From positions 1-36,552 of the forward strand of contig NZ_FOIF01000016.1 of the NCBI RefSeq assembly GCF_900111575.1: a DNA stretch of 36,552 bases, read 5' to 3'. The translations under genes were made by a program, and so were the position numbers. The notes under the pieces were generated by a model, which searched no databases, was not told the origin of the DNA, and was given only the letters and a program-made list of their open reading frames with translations. Below are positions 32,272 through 36,552 of the stretch, piece after piece. The DNA comes from Anaerobranca gottschalkii DSM 13577. Its GTDB lineage: Bacteria > Bacillota > Proteinivoracia > Proteinivoracales > Proteinivoracaceae. The stretch's first letter is position 1, and each line of letters begins with the position of its first letter.

Positions 32272-33804
32272 ATGCCACACAGTAAAGTACTTATTTTAGA
32301 CTTTGGAGGTCAATACAATCAGTTGATTGCCAGAAGGGTAAGGGAACAGCAGGTCTATTGTGAAATTAAACCTTATAACATTTCTTTAGAAGAAATCGAA
32401 AACTTTAATCCATCTGCCATAATTTTATCGGGAGGTCCATCTAGTGTATATAAAGAAGATGCACCTAAGTGTACCCGGGAGGTTTTCAGCGGCAAATGGC
32501 CGGTACTAGGGATTTGTTATGGTATGCAACTGATGGTACAAGAATTAGGTGGAGAAGTTAAAAGGGCTAATCACCGGGAATATGGTACAATTTCAATGAA
32601 CATTTTAGATCATGGGGGACTATTTCAAGGTTTAGGAGAAAAAACAGAAGTTTTAATGAGTCACAGTGATTATGTAAGTATTGCACCAACAAATTTTATA
32701 GTTACCGCTAATAGTGAAAATACACCGGTGGCAGCTATAGAAAATCATAAGGAAAAGTTGTATGGAATACAATTTCACCCAGAAGTTATTCATACTGTTG
32801 AAGGAAAAGAGATAATCGGAAATTTCTTGTTTAATATTTGTGGATTAAGTAAGGATTGGACTATGGAGTCCTTTATAGAAAGGACAGTAGAAGATATTAA
32901 GAAACAAATCGGTGATAAAAAGGCTGTGTGTGGGTTGAGTGGTGGAGTTGATTCTGCCGTTGCCGCATTACTTGTTCACCGAGCCATTGGTGATAATTTA
33001 ACTTGTATTTTCGTAGATCATGGTTTGTTGAGGAAAAATGAAGCTGAAGAGGTAATGGAAGCCTTTGAAGGAAAGTTAGGCCTAAAAGTCGTCAAAATAG
33101 ATGCAAAGGATGAATTTTTAAGTAAATTAAAGGGGATAACAGATCCAGAACAAAAGCGGAAAATTATTGGTAATGAATTTGTAAGGATTTTTGAAAGGGA
33201 AGCGGTTAAGTATGGAAATGGAGAATTTTTAGTTCAAGGTACCCTTTACCCTGATGTAGTAGAGTCGGGTACCGATACTGCAACAACAATAAAAACCCAC
33301 CATAATGTAGGTGGTTTACCAGAAGATATGAAATTTGAACTATGTGAACCACTGAGAAATTTATTTAAAGATGAAGTTAGGGAAGTGGGTCTTAAATTGG
33401 GGTTACCAGAACATCTAGTGTGGAGACAGCCTTTCCCAGGACCGGGTTTAGGTATTAGGATTATGGGTGAAGTAACTGAAGAAAAATTGGAAATACTGAG
33501 AAATGCCGATGCCATAGTAAGGGAAGAAATAATAAATTACGACAAAGAAAGAAAGGTTTGGCAGTTCTTTGCAGTTTTACCTGGGACATATAGTGTAGGG
33601 GTTATGGGTGATGATAGAACTTACAGTCAAGTAGTTGCCGTAAGGGCAGTGGGTAGTGAAGATGGAATGACTGCAACCTGGTCTAGACTACCTTATGAAT
33701 TATTAGACAAAATCTCTAAAAGAATTGTTAATGAAGTAGATGGTGTAAACCGGGTTGTTTACGATATCACCTCCAAACCTCCAGGAACTATCGAGTGGGA
33801 GTAG
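32272..33804 (+). CDS. guaA: GMP synthase (glutamine-hydrolysing)
   Basis: A full-length 510-residue GMP synthetase converting XMP to GMP with ATP and glutamine. The N-terminal class-I glutaminase has [18 protein letters not shown] with nucleophile C82, and IQFHPEV with the catalytic His-Glu pair. The ATP-pyrophosphatase domain has the PP-loop [12 protein letters not shown] (S223-S228 region). The C-terminal dimerisation domain ends in the invariant [14 protein letters not shown] (32258-32263) precedes ATG 32272. No purine riboswitch fits in the 44-base upstream gap. It is the last housekeeping gene before the mobile region. Confidence 0.97.
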   Translation: MPHSKVLILDFGGQYNQLIARRVREQQVYCEIKPYNISLEEIENFNPSAIILSGGPSSVYKEDAPKCTREVFSGKWPVLGICYGMQLMVQELGGEVKRANHREYGTISMNILDHGGLFQGLGEKTEVLMSHSDYVSIAPTNFIVTANSENTPVAAIENHKEKLYGIQFHPEVIHTVEGKEIIGNFLFNICGLSKDWTMESFIERTVEDIKKQIGDKKAVCGLSGGVDSAVAALLVHRAIGDNLTCIFVDHGLLRKNEAEEVMEAFEGKLGLKVVKIDAKDEFLSKLKGITDPEQKRKIIGNEFVRIFEREAVKYGNGEFLVQGTLYPDVVESGTDTATTIKTHHNVGGLPEDMKFELCEPLRNLFKDEVREVGLKLGLPEHLVWRQPFPGPGLGIRIMGEVTEEKLEILRNADAIVREEIINYDKERKVWQFFAVLPGTYSVGVMGDDRTYSQVVAVRAVGSEDGMTATWSRLPYELLDKISKRIVNEVDGVNRVVYDITSKPPGTIEWE

Positions 33805-33863
33805 GGTTTAGAACCTATAAATGTTGATGTAACAAGGTTTATAATGATTTAGTGTATTTGAGT

Positions 33864-33912
33864 GGTGGTTATGATTCTTGCCTGTTTTAGGTGAAATCAC
33901 AGCCACCTTTTT
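33864..33912 (+). terminator. Intrinsic terminator after guaA
   Basis: GGTGGTTATGATT (33864-33876) pairs with AATCACAGCCACC (33895-33907), with one wobble and one A-C mismatch, followed by TTTTT (33908-33912). It lies 60 bases after the guaA stop; the intervening bases hold nothing recognisable. Confidence 0.72.
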
Positions 33913-33914
33913 GA

Positions 33915-33945
33915 TTACCAACTAAAAACAAAAAGGAGTTGGTAA
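33915..33945 (+). repeat. 9-bp inverted repeat enclosing a ribosome site
   Basis: TTACCAACT (33915-33923) and AGTTGGTAA (33937-33945) pair perfectly around an A-rich loop. AAGGAG (33933-33938) lies at the loop-stem junction, and ATG 33949 of the recombinase remnant follows. It could have limited translation of the recombinase, or be part of an attachment-like dyad. Confidence 0.5.
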
Positions 33946-33948
33946 CAA

Positions 33949-34180
33949 ATGAAGTCAAAGAATGGGTTGAAAAAGATGCAGATGAATAAAGGGAGTGATT
34001 TAACTTTTCAGATTTACAGGAACAATAGCTAAAGAAGTGTGTTGTAAATAATCTATCTGAATACACAATTAGATTTTATTAAGTGAGTTGCCGAACGTTT
34101 GATAAATTTATTACTTTAACAGAATTAAAAGCTGAAGATATAACAAGAGATTTGATTGATGATTACTATATAGCCCCCTA
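33949..34180 (+). pseudogene. Remnant of a tyrosine recombinase/integrase N-terminus
   Basis: Reading with one frame change gives SDLTF, then a frame with FSDLQEQ (stop) LKKCVVNNLSEYTIRFY (stop) VSCRTFDKFITLTELKAEDI, then TRDLIDDYY. This resembles the SAM-like core-binding domain of phage-integrase-type recombinases, where NLSEHTIxxY, FxKF and ITRxDI recur. In-frame stops near 34026 and 34079, a frameshift and the loss of the whole catalytic domain show it is dead. It stops where the IS3-like element begins, which suggests the element landed inside it. Confidence 0.6.
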
Positions 34181-34238
34181 ATAAATTTGGAGTAAATCCT
34201 TGTATATGCTAAAATTAATAACAGGGGGTAGATAACAT

Positions 34239-34551
34239 ATGAAAAAAAGACAATATAGTGATGAATTTAAAGAGCAACTAATAAAAGAATGTCAGGAAAC
34301 GGGAAATGTAGCGTTAAGTAGCAAGGCGTCATGAAATTTCACCCAACACCATTCATACCTGGATCAGTAAATACCGCAATAGAGGAACCGTAAAATCCTT
34401 ACCCAAAACAAAAGAGAACTGTTATAAAGCAATATAAAAGCAGTTAATAGAAGTAAGTACCGAAAATGATAGATTAAAACGTCTTTTAGCAGAAAAAGAA
34501 CTTGAGCTTGCGATATTGAAGGAGTTGATGGATTATAAAAACCCTCGGTAG
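34239..34551 (+). pseudogene. IS3-family orfA (helix-turn-helix protein), frameshifted
   Basis: The start MKKRQYSDEFKEQLIKECQE and the continuation RRHEISPNTIHTWISKYRN, then a leucine-zipper-like DRLKRLLAEKELELAILKEL, are typical of IS3 OrfA, which binds the element ends. An extra A near 34315-34318 shifts the frame (GCGTTAAGTAGC where GCGTTAGTAGC is expected), and a TAA interrupts the AI-KQLIEVS region near 34429. The ATG follows AGGGGG (34223-34228). Confidence 0.8.
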
Positions 34552-35235
34552 CCGACAAAGTTGCCATTGCCAAGAGGTGGATTGAAAAAGGATATAATCC
34601 TAATAAAGTTTTAAACTCTGTCGGCCTGGCTGCATCCACCTATTATCATAACACTTCGAGCAATACTGGAAAAGTTGATCAAAAAACAAAAAACAGCGTT
34701 GGGCGTAAAATACCGGGATACTCAATGACCAGAACAGGTGAAAAAGTATCAGATGAGCAAGTAAAAAGAGAGAAAGTAACTGCTCCAAATCAACAGTGGC
34801 AGGCAGATGTAAAATACGGCTATATTACTGGTACAGATCAGTTTTTTTCCAGCTATCATTGATAGATGTATTTGACAGAACAATTATCGATTATTATATA
34901 GGATTAAACTGTAAAGCACTAGATGCCTGTAACGTGCTTAAAAACACTATCAGAAAAAGAGGTTTAGTTCCCGGGATGAAAATACCGGTGATAAGAACTG
35001 ACAACGGTCCGCAGTTTACCACTAAAATATTTGCTGAAACCTGTGAGAAGTTAAACATAGAACATGAACGCCTATATTGAATCATTCCACGTTATTTTAG
35101 AAGATGAATGCTATAGTCGTAATGAATTTAGAGATTTCGCTGAAGCTTACCAGGTAATTGCTGAATATATGGACTATTACAATACTCGTCGCATACATAG
35201 CAGTATAAACTATATGGCATATGAAGCGGGCGACC
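34548..35235 (+). pseudogene. IS3-family orfB (DDE transposase), multiply broken
   Basis: Three frames together give an rve-type transposase. Frame one starts VADKVAIAKRWIEKGYNP and reaches QQWQADVKYGYITGTDQFF with the first catalytic Asp. About 45 codons seem deleted after SDEQ, near 34757. One T is missing from the run at 34842-34848, moving to LSLIDVFDRTIIDYYIGL and RTDNGPQF (second Asp). A further deletion near 35063-35070 leads to NAYIESFHVILEDECY (catalytic Glu) and YNTRRIHSSINYM. The catalytic DDE residues are all still present but split over frames. Confidence 0.82.
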
Positions 35236-35238
35236 GCA

Positions 35239-35287
35239 ATGGTGTCAAGGGTGCGAAGCAGGCGCCAGCCCTTGCCCTTGACACCAT
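35239..35287. repeat. GC-rich 13-bp palindrome at the end of the IS3 remnant
   Basis: ATGGTGTCAAGGG (35239-35251) is the exact reverse complement of CCCTTGACACCAT (35275-35287). The loop contains a second CCCTTG, permitting a slipped alternative fold. The surrounding 75 bases are far richer in G+C than anything nearby. Confidence 0.75.
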
Positions 35288-35381
35288 AAGGGAGCCAGCT
35301 AGAATTAATGCAGGGTTGTGGGAAGTTGAAATCTTTAGGATTTGTTTGAATGCTTATGAGGGTTCAAGCCGACTATTACTG

Positions 35382-36170
35382 CTATTTGTTTAAGGAATTG
35401 TGATTCCTGTGAAAAAGGCAACTTAAATCAACTAAATGTTCCAATTTAATTTGATTTATAGCAATTGCAGTAACAAAACTGTTAAGTATTGTAGTTCCAA
35501 GTATAGTCAATTCTTCATTTACATTTATACCTTTTAAGTTAATAGATATAAAGATTGCTATATATATGACGTTTAAATGTGTAATTACTACTTCTCTTTC
35601 AAACTTCCTTGCCTCTTCTTCCCCTTTTAAACCTTTTATCATTATTCTTGATATTATTACACCTACATAACTATTAAGAAGTAGAAATAATGTTAGTGCT
35701 ATATATAGATTAAAATTTATTCCCAAAAAGTGATGTATTGTTTGAGTAGCTAATATATAAAGACCTGAAAGTATAATCATAGTGACTAATGTGGCTATGG
35801 GACTATATAGATATACTAAAAAAATAACTGCTAAGAAAAAAGAAGTTAATGATACAAGCAAGAAAAAGCTATCATTAATTATTATTAATCCCAGTGCAAT
35901 TAAGCAAATAATTATAATACTCAGCACTATTTGCACAGATTTCACCTTTAGATTAAAGTTTAATGTTAACATTACCACTCCAGTTAATCCTAAAAATAAT
36001 AGCATACCTACCATTATATATTTTGGTATAAATAAATCTAATTCACTACTAAAATGCTCAATAAAAATATTGACTTGCTGATAAGCTAGTAAAACCATTC
36101 CAAGACCAAATAAAGTTGAAAAAAAATGCTGTTTTCTACTAAAATATGGGTTGAAATATTTTTTTAACAC
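35382..36170 (-). CDS. Polytopic membrane protein of unknown function
   Basis: A 262-residue protein dominated by about seven or eight hydrophobic segments separated by short loops. One longer cytosolic-looking charged stretch, MIKGLKGEEEARKFEREVV, lies near residue 190. I recognise no family or motif. The start is GTG 36170 (reading leftwards), preceded by a very good AAAGGAGGT (36186-36178 on the minus strand), so it is likely translated. It is the only minus-strand gene in the window and stands alone between a dead IS3 element and a fresh transposase, which suggests accessory or transferred DNA. Its 3' end overlaps by 12 bases the frame running out of the IS3 remnant. Confidence 0.7.
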   Translation of the reverse strand: MLKKYFNPYFSRKQHFFSTLFGLGMVLLAYQQVNIFIEHFSSELDLFIPKYIMVGMLLFLGLTGVVMLTLNFNLKVKSVQIVLSIIIICLIALGLIIINDSFFLLVSLTSFFLAVIFLVYLYSPIATLVTMIILSGLYILATQTIHHFLGINFNLYIALTLFLLLNSYVGVIISRIMIKGLKGEEEARKFEREVVITHLNVIYIAIFISINLKGINVNEELTILGTTILNSFVTAIAINQIKLEHLVDLSCLFHRNHNSLNK

Positions 36171-36224
36171 AAAGAATACCTCCTTTATTATAGAAACATT
36201 TGTTTAGATGTTGTCTTAGATATT

Positions 36225-36253
36225 ATATTAAATGAGGAAATTGCATAATTCAA
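36225..36253 (-). promoter_or_regulatory. Possible promoter of the minus-strand membrane protein
   Basis: On the minus strand, TTGAAT (36253-36248), 17 bases, TAATAT (36230-36225), lying about 55 bases before the GTG start. Both boxes differ from consensus. Confidence 0.35.
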
Positions 36254-36289
36254 AGAGGCTGATTTTATTAAATTTATTTAAAGCAAAAA

Positions 36290-36374
36290 AGAGGTTTCAC
36301 CCCAAAATGTCGAATATATTAAGTAGCACCAAAATAATCCGAAAGGAGTGAAACCTCTAAATGTATATTCGACA
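36290..36374 (+). repeat. Two interleaved 11-bp inverted repeats in a transposase leader
   Basis: AGAGGTTTCAC (36290-36300) pairs with GTGAAACCTCT (36348-36358). TGTCGAATATA (36308-36318) pairs with TATATTCGACA (36364-36374). The order A-B-A'-B' is that of a pseudoknot or of two competing hairpins. The ribosome site AAAGGAG (36342-36348), the ATG (36361) and codons 2-5 are within or beside these strands. Confidence 0.85.
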
Positions 36375-36552
36375 AATGAGCATAATTTCCTTTGAAGAAA
36401 TTATAAAATTTCAACAAGAAACTAAGCTAGAAATGATTTTATCGCAATTAGACATTTCTAAAATAGCCTATAGTTTAAGAAAATCTGGTTATTCAAAAGG
36501 CCCAAAAGGTTATGAAGTAACATCAATGATTTATGCTTTAATAGCTATGCAA
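36361..36552 (+). CDS. N-terminus of a DDE-type transposase, cut by the right edge
   Basis: Sixty-four residues are visible, starting MYIRQMSIISFEEIIKFQ, then TKLEMILSQLDISKIAYSL, then GPKGYEVTSMIYALIAMQ. The pattern of a short helical N-terminus, G-P-K-G-Y and then a hydrophobic S-M-I-x-A-L-x-A-M-Q helix is common to IS4/IS5/IS1182-like DDE transposases; I cannot choose the family. AAAGGAG (36342-36348) is 12 bases upstream, with inverted repeats around it. The frame is open to the edge and shows no damage, unlike the neighbouring IS3 element, so it may be an active copy. Confidence 0.72.
   Translation, partial: MYIRQMSIISFEEIIKFQQETKLEMILSQLDISKIAYSLRKSGYSKGPKGYEVTSMIYALIAMQ

Larger units (their letters stand above)
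34172..35310 (+). mobile_element. Degenerate IS3-family insertion sequence
   Basis: The stretch holds recognisable orfA and orfB of an IS3-type element, both broken. The left end appears near TAGCCCCCTAATAAATTTGG (34172-34191), just upstream of orfA. The right end is not defined: no matching inverted repeat was found downstream, and coding similarity fades in the GC-rich palindrome at 35239-35287. Frameshifts, an in-frame stop and two deletions show it cannot transpose by itself. Confidence 0.78.

Noticed and set aside
34364-34788. Two minus-strand open frames over the IS3 element
   Set aside because: They are shadows of the broken orfA/orfB; the plus-strand IS3 motifs are unmistakable.
35782-36081. 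99-codon plus-strand open frame
   Set aside because: It is antisense to the membrane protein gene, Lys/Ile-rich from AT composition, and has no ribosome site.
1-36552. CRISPR arrays, tRNA or rRNA genes
   Set aside because: No regularly spaced repeats, and no cloverleaf or ribosomal RNA sequence was recognised on either strand.

Overview
This is a low-GC, AT-rich chromosomal window from a Firmicute (Bacillota), probably an anaerobic clostridial lineage. The evidence is purine-rich Shine-Dalgarno sites, frequent GTG and TTG starts, TTGACA/TATAAT promoters, Gram-positive-type lipoproteins, cobalamin salvage genes under a B12 riboswitch, and a B12-dependent MetH lacking the usual reactivation domain. 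I cannot name the genus from the sequence alone.

Layout. (1) 1-341 is the tail of an ISLre2-type insertion sequence entering from the left edge. (2) 362-14482 is a cobalamin unit: a strong promoter, a complete B12 riboswitch with an intrinsic terminator, then closely packed plus-strand genes. They are an ECF-type alpha-ribazole transporter subunit and kinase (cblT, cblS), nucleotide-loop assembly (cobU, cobS, cobC), cobyric acid synthesis (cobQ), the aminopropanol arm (cbiB, cobD, pduX-like), a BtuFCD-type ABC importer and a corrinoid adenosyltransferase. An ABC ATPase, an FtsX/MacB-like permease with a His-rich external loop and a lipoprotein follow, ending at a strong terminator. No corrin-ring genes and no cobT are present, so this set suits corrinoid and alpha-ribazole salvage. 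(3) 14505-18741 holds a YjbQ/UPF0047 protein, metH (a cobalamin consumer), a metallo-beta-lactamase-fold hydrolase, a small zinc-ribbon protein and a degraded partial copy of the hydrolase gene.

(4) 18757-22450 is a self-contained sugar-uptake operon: a GntR/HutC regulator, an ascorbate-type PTS EIIC, a UPF0309 SIS-domain protein, EIIA and EIIB, with a promoter, a TGTATATACA dyad at the expected transcription start and a terminator. (5) 22541-27883 holds a rhomboid protease, a questionable small ORF, an NhaC-family Na+/H+ antiporter and two adjacent, translationally overlapping MutS-like ATPases without mismatch-recognition domains. (6) 27979-32227 is a MoxR / DUF58 / transglutaminase membrane-protein operon, followed by guaA with its terminator.

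(7) From about 33915 to the right edge lies mobile and decayed DNA: a broken tyrosine-recombinase N-terminus interrupted by a degenerate IS3-family element, a GC-rich palindrome at its end, a minus-strand polytopic membrane protein I do not recognise, and the start of another transposase. The leader of that transposase carries two interleaved perfect 11-bp inverted repeats.

How the parts fit: the riboswitch should shut down the salvage and import operon when cobalamin is plentiful, while metH downstream uses the cofactor. The least explained items are the paired MutS-like ATPases, the His-rich ABC cassette inside the B12 transcription unit, the UPF0309-PTS operon of unknown sugar, and the knot-like leader of the right-edge transposase.
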